DNA of 64,000 nucleotides from Isoetes taiwanensis (GCA_021234155.1 JAJEKV010000103.1:62001-126000), one strand, 5' to 3'; shown: positions 22,396-33,489, counted from the first letter of the stretch. Notes: generated by a model from the letters alone, not told the origin. Numbers and translations are program-made.

Positions 22396-22926
22396 CATAA
22401 TTCTAATATAAAATGATCGTGATGCACTGCTCCCTGGCCATAAGTTATAAATCCAACTAGTGATATCCAGCTAGTGACATCCAGTAGACATGACATTTGC
22501 TCCATCGCGTGAATGCTCATTTCCTTCCAAACCGCTGATCTTTCAACCTCAAACTTCGACTTCTCGAGCTTATCTAACAAATCGATGGATATATTGCAAA
22601 CAACATTTGAAATCAAATGCACTTTTTATAAAAGTGCATTTCAAAGATTCCCTTTTAAATTCTTAAAGCACCTAAAATTTGCATTTTTTTTTCTACATCT
22701 GGTTTTTCAATAACCAAAACCACCTCAAAAGTTGACTTTTATTCGAACCTAGAAATTTTGTTAGATACGCTAAAAAAAATTCATCAATTTTTAAGTGAAT
22801 TAATTTTTTCCCTTCAGTCAATTCTACATACTTGGTCCATTCACAAATCAGTTGATTGAAAGTGAGAAAGGAAGAAACGTCATTTGTTGCTACTGCCATG
22901 GCTTTGGAAAGATAATAGCAGCCCAT
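22396..22926 (-). CDS. Unidentified two-exon candidate gene or fragment
   Basis: Two minus-strand open pieces are coherent. The first (22,926-22,693) starts MGCYYLSKAMAVATNDVSSF and keeps good coding character up to QLL at a possible GT donor near 22,728. The second (22,622-22,440) encodes a helical segment, DLLDKLEKSKFEVERSAVWK, just after an AG. Together they could be two exons of a small coiled-coil protein whose 3' end was replaced by the LINE at 22,395. I recognise no family; it may equally be part of the DUF7869 element. Confidence 0.25.
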
Positions 22927-23128
22927 TTTCGCTGCTCCTCCAGTCCCGATTTTTCAGCCTGCGCCCTAAACCTGCGCCCTAGCCATCTGGGAAATTAACT
23001 CTTCAGGAAGCTATATGTACCTTAGCCGCTGCAGTAAATCAAAGCTCGAGGTTGCTTGTAGAAATGATAATTTAGCCCTAGCCAAAGGTGTCCGATATCT
23101 AGCCAACAATATCCTTAAGCACGGTGCG

Positions 23129-23742
23129 GTATAAATTCATACACTACCTTTGTATGAATTCATACAGGCGGATAAATTTATCCCCTTGTGGTTAAGTTCT
23201 TCCAACCCTAGTTATGTTTAACCTAGCCTAGTTAATAAACAATAAATGTACATTCTAGACATTTGTATATTCTAAGATACACGTGCATTCTTCTCGAAGT
23301 TCTTTAGAATAATATCCTTTAGTGTGTATAAATTTATAACTTAGGTGCTTAAACTGGTAAATAAGAAGCGACATAAATTTGTAAGAGTATCCTCTACCAT
23401 TTTATAAACAATCATATATGGGCATATGAGTTAACAACATTTCTACACTTCAAACTGCAAAATAGTGTGCTCTTTGTCATGTGCCCTTGCGTATAAATTT
23501 ATACGGGAAAGACACACTTCAATTGTCCACTTCAAAATGAAGTGTGTTCTTTCTTTGCATTTAACTTTCTACACGAAGGACATATCCGAAGGGCACAATC
23601 AAATTGTTGATCTTTACCATGTTATCCTTCAGGTATGAATTTATACGGATATGGCACATTGAAATGGCACACTTCATAATAAAACGTGCTTCACTTTAAA
23701 AAGTACACTTTTGTCAAGCACCCTTCATATATAAATTTATAC
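23129..23742. repeat. Six copies of the palindrome GTATAAATTTATAC
   Basis: Copies at 23,129-23,142, 23,152-23,165, 23,326-23,338, 23,491-23,504, 23,633-23,646 and 23,729-23,742, each within one to three changes of the palindrome. The last three sit in longer degenerate units: a CTTT..CA..CCTTC left part and a right part ending GCACATTCAAA or CACACTTCAA. This is a tandem family with a palindromic core. It lies directly downstream of the N-terminal DUF7869 exon. Confidence 0.65.
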
Positions 23743-23785
23743 GAAACTGCACATTCAAAGATTCACGTCAAAATGGTTGTTGCTC

Positions 23786-24484
23786 TTATATCTTGTCCAC
23801 ACTCATTTCAAGATTGTTGATCATTTGTAAAATCACTTTTTGTGTGAAATATGCAGGCAACATTTGAACTACTTTCATGTACCCCTCTTCAGCAACCACA
23901 CTTTTGTGAGGCATACTCTCAGTATGATAGTTAACAAACTTCTCGAATAAACTTTGAGCTGGAAGCACCCTGGGGGTTGTCCTCGCCTTTCCCCGATTAC
24001 CATGCCAACCTATTTGAAGCCCCCTCTTTTGGTTCCGCCTAAATCTCCACCATGTAGAGGCTGATATACCTAGTATGGTTGTTGCACTGTTGCATATCCA
24101 TTTCCCACCAATAGGAAATCCCATGTTCCTGACATCAGGTGATGGCCCAAATGCATATTCTATGATATAGTAAATATAAGTTTTTCTAGCGTCACGAGTT
24201 TTCTCCTTGTAGATTGATCTAGTTTCCACAAGTTCTTTCACTGTGAATCTACCAAAGCAGTTGTTGGGGCAGCCACAATCCCCTCCTCTGATGGCTTGCA
24301 TGATCTCTTCACTACAGTTGTTAGCATCTTTCACAGTCTGAACCTTTTCCTTCCTCTTCTTTCTCTTCAAGAATTTATAGGCTCTTCTTTCTGGTATGGA
24401 TACATCCATAGGAGGTATGGAAGGAATGTCATTTTCATCCACCACCATATTATTTTCTCCAACACGCTCATTTCTTTGAAGCAA
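23786..24484 (-). CDS. N-terminal part of DUF7869-type transposase-like protein
   Basis: A 232-codon uninterrupted minus-strand frame. After an acidic and then strongly basic N-terminus (residues 33-52, RRAYKFLKRKKRKEKVQT, a likely nuclear signal) comes a Cys motif CGCPNNCFGRF (residues 70-80), then GKWICNSATTILGISASTWW (about 129-148) and HGNRGK. This arrangement, a CxCxxxCF motif followed by an ICxxAxxxxLGIS helix-turn-helix-like segment and HGNxG, matches the N-terminal region of DUF7869 proteins as I remember them. The frame ends at VDKI where intron or decay begins. With 20.46-21.64 kb it forms one interrupted element on the minus strand. Confidence 0.6.
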   Translation of the reverse strand: MLQRNERVGENNMVVDENDIPSIPPMDVSIPERRAYKFLKRKKRKEKVQTVKDANNCSEEIMQAIRGGDCGCPNNCFGRFTVKELVETRSIYKEKTRDARKTYIYYIIEYAFGPSPDVRNMGFPIGGKWICNSATTILGISASTWWRFRRNQKRGLQIGWHGNRGKARTTPRVLPAQSLFEKFVNYHTESMPHKSVVAEEGYMKVVQMLPAYFTQKVILQMINNLEMSVDKI

Positions 24485-24677
24485 CCCTTTTCCTATATTA
24501 TCTCAACGGAGTTCACTGGCCAGAGGAACAAGGCTGCAACTCTAAACCACTATTGATATTCTTGCAAGCATAGCAGTATTTGTTCTTCATCTCAATACTA
24601 AAGAGCTGTATTGAAGAAATGGAGACTCCCACAAAGTCGTCACCAATAGCATGTCTGTTGTAGCACTGCATAGGATC

Positions 24678-24971
24678 CTATAGTATAAGCACACCTTCAC
24701 CAACAATTCCTCTGTTGCACTGATGATGCAAATTCACTTTCTCATCATTCCATGTTAACCTAAAAACCACTATTCTTATTTCCTCATTAGCACCAGCTAG
24801 GTTTTTATTATTATCTGCATTTACTTCAGGTGGCTTCTCATTCTTATTTGCATTAATCTCTTCCACATCCATGTCCTCGGCATCATTCTTCTCTGCTCGA
24901 GGTTCTTGGTTATAGGGTTCCTCAGCACTAGCTTCATGATTTGAAATCAGAAGGAAGGATGAGGAAAACAT
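24678..24971 (-). CDS. Acidic open frame upstream of the DUF7869 element
   Basis: A 97-codon minus-strand frame beginning MFSSSFLLISNHEASAEEP, with an Asn/Glu-rich middle and a denser C-terminal end (IVVFRLTWNDEKVNLHHQC). It lies 190 bp upstream of, and on the same strand as, the N-terminal DUF7869 piece. It could be a first exon of that element or an unrelated gene remnant. No family recognised. Confidence 0.3.
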   Translation of the reverse strand: MFSSSFLLISNHEASAEEPYNQEPRAEKNDAEDMDVEEINANKNEKPPEVNADNNKNLAGANEEIRIVVFRLTWNDEKVNLHHQCNRGIVGEGVLIL

Positions 24972-26190
24972 AGTATTGTATGCAATAACAATAAATGAAA
25001 TATTTATACAAATTAACTTGTGGTTGGCGCGACACCTAAATTACCAGGCTCTGCATAGGATTAATGCCTACGTGCTACGCGCGACAGTTCGCGCGACACG
25101 TATGGACAATAGTAATATGAAATGGATAAGAAAGGCATATTAATTTATCAAATATAGATATGTTGCGCTGGGCACGACTCATACAAAATTATCCAATATT
25201 TCTGTTTGTGATATAACAGGTCTCGACACGTCAACACATATGCCATTTCATATTTGCTAAATCAGTACAAATATTTTTTCGTGGTTCCAATCTCTGCAGT
25301 TTTTTTTTTCTTAGTACTTTCTCTCGCGTAATGGATTATCTAACCGGTTTGGTGCATGTCAATGCTACCAATGGAGTTCATGTCCACGGGCAAGGCTTGG
25401 CCTTGAGCCTCACCAAAGCCCGGGACAAGGCACTTCAAAGAGATATCTTGAAAGCCAACCTATTCAGGGATTTTCACAGATTGATCCACAAGTTCGACCA
25501 TGTCCTCCAGTCCGAGGAGAGAGATTTTTCTCGAAGTGCCCTACAGCCCGATTGGGAGACTTAATAGACGCCGAAGTTTAATGCCCACATAGCTGAAGTA
25601 GTCCTCCATGCAAGTTGCCTCAATTGGCATCACTTTTTGTTTTGAGGTATTTCTTAGTCCTAGAAGCCGGGCAAAGAAATTTGTTAAAGAGTCTAAGGAG
25701 CTACCATCATTGGAATGCCGGAGGCTTAAAATGAACTGCACTAGCTCTTGATGACAAATCACGGATGCTGGATAGACTAGATTATATTGTACAAAAGACA
25801 GTAATAGTTGAACCTGCACCACTGCTACCAGTCTTACCAGAATAGCTTCTATAAAGCTCTGTTGTACAAAAACTGTGGAATAAAAAACATGATCACTTAC
25901 ATAATTTGTCAACTCAAGTATATGTTTTTCTGTCCTTTTTGAGTTGCCCCTAGGGGGGCAAATCCTTGTTTATGTGGGTTTTTGGCATATCCTAAGTATA
26001 TGCTAGAATATACCTAAGATATACTGGTAACTGCTCCAAACCTGTTATTCCCTGTAAACTCGCGGTCACCTATGTTCTAGATTGCGAATGTTTCAACCGG
26101 ATGGCTGCTTCTCTGCTTCCAGTGTGAGTGCTCCATGTTGCTCGCCCAAAGACTCCGCCTTCATGCCCTCGCCGGAGCTGTACAAACTAG
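24972..26190. other. Spacer with weak open frames and CG palindromes
   Basis: Near 25,072-25,086 and 25,164-25,177 lie two members of the CG-rich palindrome family described at 30-35 kb. Opposed open frames at 25,331-25,564 (plus) and 25,912-25,541 (minus) have some coding character but match nothing I know. At 25,944-25,960 TTGCCCCTAGGGGGGCAA forms a hairpin also seen near 58,943. Confidence 0.4.
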
Positions 26191-26595
26191 GAAAGGTATG
26201 ACCCCTCTACATTATGCCGTTCAAGGGAACCATGTGGAGCTGGCTAAGTTGTTGATCAAGAAAGGTGCTAATGTAACAGCGGAAACAAAGGCTGGCAAGA
26301 AACCATTTGACCTTGCAAAAGACGCAGATGTTGTCAATGTATTGCAAGCAGAGGTTCCTGAACAGAAAAAAAAAAAGCAGTGAAAACTTCTAGTTTAGAA
26401 AGTCAGGAATCACATAGAGTTCTTCGTAAAAGGAAGGAGCTAGATCAGTTGGGTGAAGGGATAGAAAATACAGACAAATGTATTGAAGCAAATGGGTCAT
26501 TGAAAGTGGTCAATGAGAGCACAGCCGCCAATAAAAAGTCTAATCCGATTATGCTCAACCATCTGCTAAATGAGGATGCAGATGAAGAAGGATGA
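26191..26595 (+). CDS. Ankyrin-repeat protein, 3' exon with homopolymer frameshift
   Basis: After a likely splice acceptor (ACAAACTAG at 26,182-26,190) the frame encodes one full ankyrin repeat, GMTPLHYAVQGNHVELAKLL, and a second partial one (IKKGANVTAETKAGKKPFDL), then a Lys-rich linker. Ankyrin repeats are protein-binding helical hairpins. An A11 run at 26,366-26,376 throws the frame into a stop at once; the frame shifted by one base stays open for 70 more codons (from about 26,380) with a polar, acidic tail ending NEDADEEG. The upstream exons were not found. It is either the end of an intact gene whose A-run length is misread, or a pseudogene. Confidence 0.5.
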
Positions 26596-26699
26596 TCCTT
26601 AATGCCAAGTTGTCATTCTTGCATACTATGTAAATGTCTTGAGGTCTATTGAAAACTGATTTGTAACTTTTAGGAGAAAACCATTATATGGGACACAAT

Positions 26700-28510
26700 T
26701 TTTGCTAGGTTGGCAATCATTTTTCTGGCATAAGTTAGGCTAGATGCACAACAAAATACTTGATGATAATGACATAGTAAACACGATATGCCTGTTTAGA
26801 GCTTTGTACTTAAAATGTCTCATCCAGATCTGTTGTAAGGAACTAACGTGGCTCTAGCAAAATGTCCCGTTGTTGAGGACCAAAACTTGTGCATATTAAG
26901 CAAATTATGTGCCATTGCGAGAATTGTGGTTGAAGCCGCCAAGTACTAGTAATGTTTGTCAAGGAAGAGAGTCAGGGGCTTGAGAGAATTTTCATTGTTT
27001 ACAAGTGGTTCTCATTTTGGAAGTCCCCTCGCGGAAGCACATAAGTGTGATGGACTCATTGTCATTATCTTTGAGCTTGATGCGGCCGATGACGATTTGG
27101 ATTTTCAAATTGTCTCGCTTTGAGTTCTTTGGCTTTTCGTGTTTAGAAGACACGGCTTTAGATCTTAAGAGTCTTATTCTATTCAATGTTTCTCTAAGGA
27201 TGGGGTTTTGTGATGTGGTAGAACTTTCTTTTTGTTTCTACATTGATCACCCTAAAGGTCATTGCATATGATGTTTCACTTGATCCCCGAAAGAGGTAAG
27301 TTCAATGGCCTTTAAAAAAGAAAAACGTCTACGTATCTTTGCTTTAAAACTATAGTTGCCTGATGTCTAGTAGGGTGGCAGTTCACATAGCTTTACTTGA
27401 TGATATTAGGGTAGGCTAGATGCTCACATAACAATGGCACAATAACGAGGATCATCCTCCATAATCTATGCCTATCTCGTGGCTTTTATATTTAAAAGTT
27501 TATACTTAAGGTTTTATCTGTTTTTGAGGAACTTTTTGTGTTGCTTTTGCGAGAATATCCTGTTGTTGAGGACCAATTTGTGCATAGGTTAAGCAAATTA
27601 TATCCTCTCGTGGAACCATCACCGTAAACCTCTCGTGGAGGGATGATTTCTTAATACTTGAGATAGAAGAGGATTGTGATATATGTTTTGCCAAGGAAGA
27701 GAGTGTAGGCTTAGAAAATTGTCATTGATTGCAAGTGGCTTCTCGCATTTGGAGTCTCTTTGAAGGACATGGGCGTGACCGGACTCGTTATCATTATCTT
27801 GGAGCTTGATGCGGTCATTTGGATGATAGACAAAATTAGGATATTCAAATTATTCATTTGGATTCTTTGGCTTTCTTTGCGATTAGAAGACATGGCTTTA
27901 GATCTTAGGAGTTTGTACTTTGTCTTATTCTATCCATTGTTTCTTAAGCATGAGTTTTTCAATGTGGTATAGTTTGCTTTTTGTTTTCGACATCGATCAC
28001 CTAGAGGTCATTGCATATGATGTTTTACACTTGATCTCACGAAGAGGTAAGTTCAATGATGCACAAAGAAAACCGATGCGGTGATCTTTTGTAAAACCAT
28101 TCTCGCTTCGATGTCGATGGGACACCTTTTCTCTCGTTAGCTTCGGTCAATCGATGATATTAAATTAAGTCAAATCCACATAGCTATCTTGGACGATATC
28201 AAATTAAGCAAATTATGTCTTTTTGCAAATCTGCTTTTAAATTACCGGCAAGTACCAAAGAATGTACCTGGATGATTTCTAATATCTTGACAAAAGGATA
28301 GGTTCGAGAATCTCCATTGATTGCAAGTAGATCCCGCATGTTGGAAATCCGTTTGAAGCATACAAATTGATGGACTCATTATCATGCAAAAATTTGGATG
28401 ACAAAGATTAGGATTTTCAAGGTACCCGTTTGGATTCTTTTGCTTTGCAGGTCGTTGCATATGATGTTTTACACTTGATCACTGAAAGAGGTAAGTTAAA
28501 TGATGTACAA
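26700..28510. repeat. Diverged tandem triplication (~700 bp units)
   Basis: Three blocks share ordered words. AGCAAATTAT occurs at about 26,899, 27,591 and 28,203; GGTCATTGCATATGATGTTT occurs at about 27,258, 28,007 and, as GGTCGTTGCATATG, at 28,450. Each of these is followed by a TTGATC..AAGAGGTAAGTT segment. Blocks A and B also share GGCTTTAGATCTTA. Unit lengths are near 700, 700 and 320 bp (C is truncated or has a deletion). No long open frame is conserved. Confidence 0.7.
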
Positions 28511-29393
28511 AATGGACAACTGATGCAATGATCTCTCCTTTATGAAATTTAGGGTGTTGGATTATCAACTTCTCTTTCTCCTTATTGTACTACTAGTGTT
28601 GGGGAAATTTTATTTAGAGTCTGGCCAAGTAGGAAGCGAAAATAAGGTCTCTTCCAGAAGAAGGGGGTCTCAAAGCCACAAGAGTTTTGAGTCAGATTTT
28701 CTAATGCTAGATCTGTCATTTTGTACCGGCAAATGTATAAGTTTAATCAATAGAAGCTGAGAAGGGACATAGGTAAAGCTAGCTTAGGTTTCTAATGACA
28801 TGCTTTATAGTAGGATTCATATGCCTGTCTGCTGGGTGGTTGCAAAAAAGACAGTGTTGGAGATGCCCAATGGAGTTCACGACGTTGCAAACCAAAATTT
28901 AGAGAGAAACCCATAGTACTGACATCAACAAAAACACAAAGAAGAAAACAACGTGCTATCAATGGCATCGAAGAAAGCTTTTGTGGTTTAAATTAAAGGT
29001 TCCACCATCAGCACTAAACGCTACATGTTGGTTTCTCTAAACTGCTAATAAACATGACCACCTTTGAGGGCAATACATTGTCTGTCTGCTTCGTACACTT
29101 CTGCACCTTAAATGTTTACAATATACCAACAAAAACAAAGCAATACAATGCATGCACACCACCAAGTGGATCTCATAAAAACATGGCAACAAACACAAAC
29201 CGAGCTCCAACAATTTGGCATTCCTCAAAGCAAGCATGATATGCAATGAAGCTAACTTGATTGTTTCGAAGGTCTCTTGTCATTGGAGCACACATCAAAG
29301 GGCCCCCCCGTTTGAGGAGCTGGATGCTGGATGGCAATTTGCTTTCATTAATTTTGTCAGAGCTTTTGATAGGATAAACTTGAATGGCCGAGT

Positions 29394-29434
<41 letters not shown>

Positions 29435-29950
29435 ATCAAAAAGTTCTTTTCCTTTTCAAGGTGGAGAGGGAGTTGATAGTAGATGCTAGTTGGGCTCCCC
29501 TTCCTTTCCCCCTCCTTTTTTTAATGAGCTCGAGAATTGGTTTTTGATGTTTGAAATACTTATCTAATGGCATTTGTAAGCTCATGATGTATTCTAATAT
29601 TGCCAAGTACAAAAGTCTTATAAAAGCATTTGGTGACTTTCATTAATTGATCATAACGATATCATGGAAATGCTGCACGGACCTATATATATACAAACAA
29701 AAAAAAAGAGAACCTTGATACCAAACCAGATCGGGCCCGGAATATATACGTTACTCTTGCTAGTGAATTCCACACTTTCTTGGCCAGCAAAATATGAACC
29801 ATCTGGGCCTAGTATTGCCATTTTTGTTTCCTTCTAGTTGATGTTAGATGTAGGTGTAATATGTTACGAAACATGTCTGTTTCAATTTTCAATTATCACT
29901 TTCATTGCACATTCTTAGCGTCAGATGGTTAGAAGGGTGAATTATGGATC
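28511..29950. other. Spacer with (CT)n microsatellite
   Basis: A CT run of about 16 units sits at 29,396-29,428. Just upstream a short plus-strand frame reads FAFINFVRAFDRI, which resembles LINE reverse-transcriptase motif A but is too short to stand alone. Nothing else recognised. Confidence 0.4.
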
Positions 29951-29958
29951 TAAAATCC

Positions 29959-30650
29959 GAATCCACTAAGACCACCATAATTAATTTTGCGGTTAAAGAG
30001 CAAAGCTTGGAAGCCCAATTGTTGAGTCTTGTCGAAAAGGAGAGGCCAGACTTGGACAAGCAATGGAATGAACTAATTATCCTGGTATATTTATATTGAT
30101 CACGCCGACATGAGTGCCTTAAATGGCGTGATCAATATAAATTAAATCATATTAAATTTCTACTTTGGCAATAAAGGGTGTAAAATTATAAATTTTTGCT
30201 TATCTGATATGCACATTGTTATATGAACTATCCCATAATTTAGATATTCATTACTCCATAAGAGTAACAATGTCAAGGAAACGCTACAACTGATTAAGTT
30301 ACAATCCTTAATCTTCAAGACAAGTTGACACACAAGGATTGAGTTATTATTTTAGACATAAATCAACTATCCGCATTGTCCGCCACTGCGAAGGAAACTT
30401 TAAAATGATGGCTGAAATTTACATACAAGTGATGCATCCTTCATAAACTTCTATCATGACAGGTTACTAATGGAAAACGAACAGAAGCAGAGTGTGAAGA
30501 TCAGATATTAATACTCCTTGCATCTGCGACCGGACCTGTTCTAGAAAATATAGAACTTATCGACATGCTTGACAAATCAAAAGAAACTTGGGAATACTTG
30601 TTCCATGCCGAGCACCAAAGATTTCTTCACGCCAGTTCCCATAAAGTCAT
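29959..30650 (+). pseudogene. Dynein heavy chain fragment, two exons
   Basis: Exon a (about 29,959-30,084) encodes STKTTIINFAVKEQSLEAQL then LSLVEKERPDLDKQWNELI and ends at a GT donor. Exon b begins after CAG at 30,463 with VTNGKRTEAECEDQILILL and continues ENIELIDMLDKSKETWE. Joined in phase 0 across a 378-bp intron they match the conserved region just after the stalk in dynein heavy chains (AAA5, the NFxVxxxGLExQLL...KERPDLE signature). Axonemal dynein heavy chains drive flagellar beating. No other dynein exons (a full gene has over 4,000 codons) are readable on either side, so this is a duplicated gene fragment or a heavily decayed copy. Exon b may run to a GT near 30,648. Confidence 0.7.
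30090..30141. repeat. Perfect 17-bp inverted repeat in the dynein intron
   Basis: TTTATATTGATCACGCC (30,090-30,106) and its exact reverse complement (30,125-30,141) are separated by 18 bases. It starts five bases after the putative intron donor. It could fold in RNA or be a small foldback insertion. Confidence 0.85.
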
Positions 30651-32535
30651 GGTATCAAGTATTCTATTGTTTTGAAGTAGCAATTTTGATTGATTGTGAA
30701 AACATGACTTTGAAGTATGATTTAAGCCACTTCACCCTCCGGCCATGGAGGGCAACCCCCCATGCGCAGCACCTTGTTCTTCTCGCGCTGAGCGTGAGTG
30801 AATCTACATAAAAAAAGCGTAACATATCAAAAAATGTTTTATAGAAAACCATATTAACTTCTCGCACTAGGCGCAAGTAAACTCCAGAGACAGCTACAGT
30901 GAGAGATAGCTTTGGCATTTTAAGCTACAGACAAAATATTACAAATGCACAATACCAAAGAAGTTGGGATGTCACTTCGAATTAAGTTCTTGCCTGGATG
31001 CAGGCGATTTTTTATTCAACAAGGAAAAATCATGGCAGTTACAAAAGGAGAGGACCATTCTTTCACCAACCGGGCTCATCATAAGCAGGTGGCACGGTCA
31101 CTCTCTTAACTTCATAAACACCATGCTCTGGAACTCACACAAGGTGGATGACAACCTTATATGTATCAGGATAACTTCTAGCAGAGGCTACTGCAACTCC
31201 CTGCAGCCAAGAATCGAGTTCCAAGCCCTCTGCAGACATTTATAAATTTCAGAATATTTCATGGAGCAAATGATGGAATCCACATGTTCTGGAGCCGGTG
31301 GCAAGATAGATCGGCAATTGCAATTAGAACAGGACATGATCGGATTGTGGAACATGACTAATGCACTACTAGTGAGGGGAACTCATATTTATAGCATGAG
31401 CAATACAGTAGCAGCATTGTTGTGTAGACATACGAGTATGCATGTGAGTAACACATCTAAAAGTGACACATTATATATGCTACAGTAGCTACAATGAAGA
31501 GCAACATTGGTACAATAAAATTTCAGTACATATCTCTCTGAGTAGTGTTGTTGGCCAAGCCAAGAAACTCCCTAGCCAAGTGTTTCGGCTCCTGCATGTG
31601 GTTTTTGTAATGGATGAGTGGCAGCAAAGCAGTCCGTCAATCTAATTCTAATATAATCAGGTCCCAAGGGCACTCCATGGCATGCTACAGTTGGTGCCAT
31701 GTTATCAACAATGCCCTTGCCAATTACATCTTTCCTGTTTTCTGCTAACAAGAAGCATGCTTCTCCAATGGAAAATTTCATTTCTTCTGCTTGATTGCTT
31801 ATTTCTTCGACCTGCAAAGCTTTGTTAATTATATTGCACAAGTTCTTATGCCTCAATCCACTCACTCGATAGAAGAACTACCTGAGATATGGCAGCGTGA
31901 TCTAACACTTAAGCAAGCTTCCTTCTTGGCGACATCCCAAATTGGAATTAAAACACTGTAATGAAAACACAATTCTTATGTTTCTCTAGATGTAGGAGAG
32001 AAACACAAATTCCATGATCCAATGTGCAGCCAAGAATGCTATAAATGGTGGGCATTTTAAAATAGACAGTTAGCACATGCCAATGATTGAAAAGTAGTTG
32101 GGGAAAGGGATAGTCGCGGGCGGGCTAAAAGATTTTAGATTTTAAATTGTGGGCAGGATTAAATTTCCTATTTTCTTAAAAAGTATTAAGAGTAATATAC
32201 GATTTTAATGGCCAGTGTCTTTTCATTAATTTTTGTACGATCCGTGTAATAATCACGGGTTTTTTAATTCCAATCTAATTTGAATCTCAGTTTTTCATTC
32301 CTAATTTCTTCAGAGACGTTTTGCTTCAAGCGCCTTCCTAAATCGACACATTCTTCTTGAGCGATCTCTTAATCGAGCCAAATTTCTCGAGCGCTACCTT
32401 CATTTCGAGGTACCCTACTTTATTTCCAGCCTGTTTACAAAAATTCCACCTCGATTTGAACATATCTTAGTAATAAGTTGTACCCGAGCTTCTCGGGCTG
32501 CAACAGAGATCCCAAGAGCTTCACAGACTTTGCTA
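30651..32535. other. Spacer with a weak minus-strand coding trace
   Basis: The minus strand from 31,865 to 31,572 encodes a 97-residue stretch containing VACHGVPLGPDYIRIRL, which recalls the hGxPLGxxYxxV segment of some plant En/Spm-type transposon proteins; this is a guess. CG-palindrome copies lie at 30,781-30,800 and 30,861-30,880. The rest is AT-rich and featureless up to a presumed promoter for the gene starting at 32,536. Confidence 0.35.
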
Positions 32536-33308
32536 ATGGAAACTAAAGGTTAGTATGTTCGAGTTTTTAATAGATAGAAACTCGGTGACTCTGTTTTTTA
32601 TGGGTTTTAGAAAATTTCTGATTTTGTGCTTAATTTTATCAATAGATTTAGAAATTCTGTGACTCTGTGATTAACTCTGTAACTCTGCAACTCTGATTTG
32701 ATTAGATTATCTCCTTAACTTTGTCTTCATTGAAGTATCTCTAAGTATCCTGCATTTCTGCTTCTTGGCTTGTCTTTGTTTGCACATGTAATGTACTCCA
32801 ATTTCAATTCCAAGTTCTTTGTTTGTTTCTGTGTTTAGGGTTTTCTGCTATGTCATGCTATGTTTCATATGGTGGATTCTGAGTTATAATTCCTATTCTC
32901 TTAAAAAACTATTCTATTCTATTCTATTCTTAATCTTAAAATTGTATTCATCTAAGACAAGGAAGTGGGTTACGCTTCCCTGTTTTATGATTTTCTTTTT
33001 TATGAAGCATACTCTCTTTAATGTTTTTCTATGTTAAGCCTTCTGTGGAGTGTCCTCGGTCCATGAACTTCTCGCGAGAAGTCCAGATTCCATCACTTTT
33101 AGTGTCGTAAGTGTAGGGTTGTCCCTTTATTCGTGCTATGCGCGAATCAGGAAAGATTGCAGGGCTAATAAATCTATATAGACTATTTAAATGTTTCATA
33201 TGGTTTGACTTTACAATAAGCTATATATGCTTATAATGTATATTCATATGAGATATGGAAGTATCTAATGTCTTTCTGTGAAGTCTTATATTACTCTGGT
33301 TAAGATTT

Positions 33309-33489
33309 GCGCGTAGCACGAGTCGAAGATCAACCCTACGCAAGATACTAAGAGAGATAGAATGTGACTTCTCGCACTACGACAACCCTACGCTAGGATA
33401 CTAAGAGAGATGGAAGTGCGAGAAGTCACATTCCATCTCTCTTAATATCTTGAGCGTAGGGTTGATCTTCGACTCGCGCTAGGCGCGAA
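33309..33489. repeat. Long near-perfect foldback in the first intron
   Basis: Left arm (about 33,309-33,377) and right arm (about 33,411-33,489) are reverse complements with a few mismatches: GTCGAAGATCAACCCTACG, AAGAGAGAT and GAATGTGACTTCTCGCAC recur in inverted order. The spacer itself holds a partial third copy (CAACCCTACGCTAGGATACT). Arms of nearly 70 bp could form a stable RNA or DNA hairpin and a source of small RNA. Confidence 0.85.

Noticed and set aside
23129-23742. CRISPR-like spaced palindromes
   Set aside because: Spacing is irregular, spacers are themselves related, and the genome is a plant's; it is a degenerate tandem repeat.
25331-25912. Opposed open frames of 77 and 123 codons
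   Set aside because: They overlap on opposite strands, have no recognisable motif, and no splice or start evidence separates a real one from chance.
29310-29395. LINE reverse-transcriptase motif A (FAFINFVRAFDRI)
   Set aside because: Only about 13 residues fit and nothing before or after supports an RT; could be chance.
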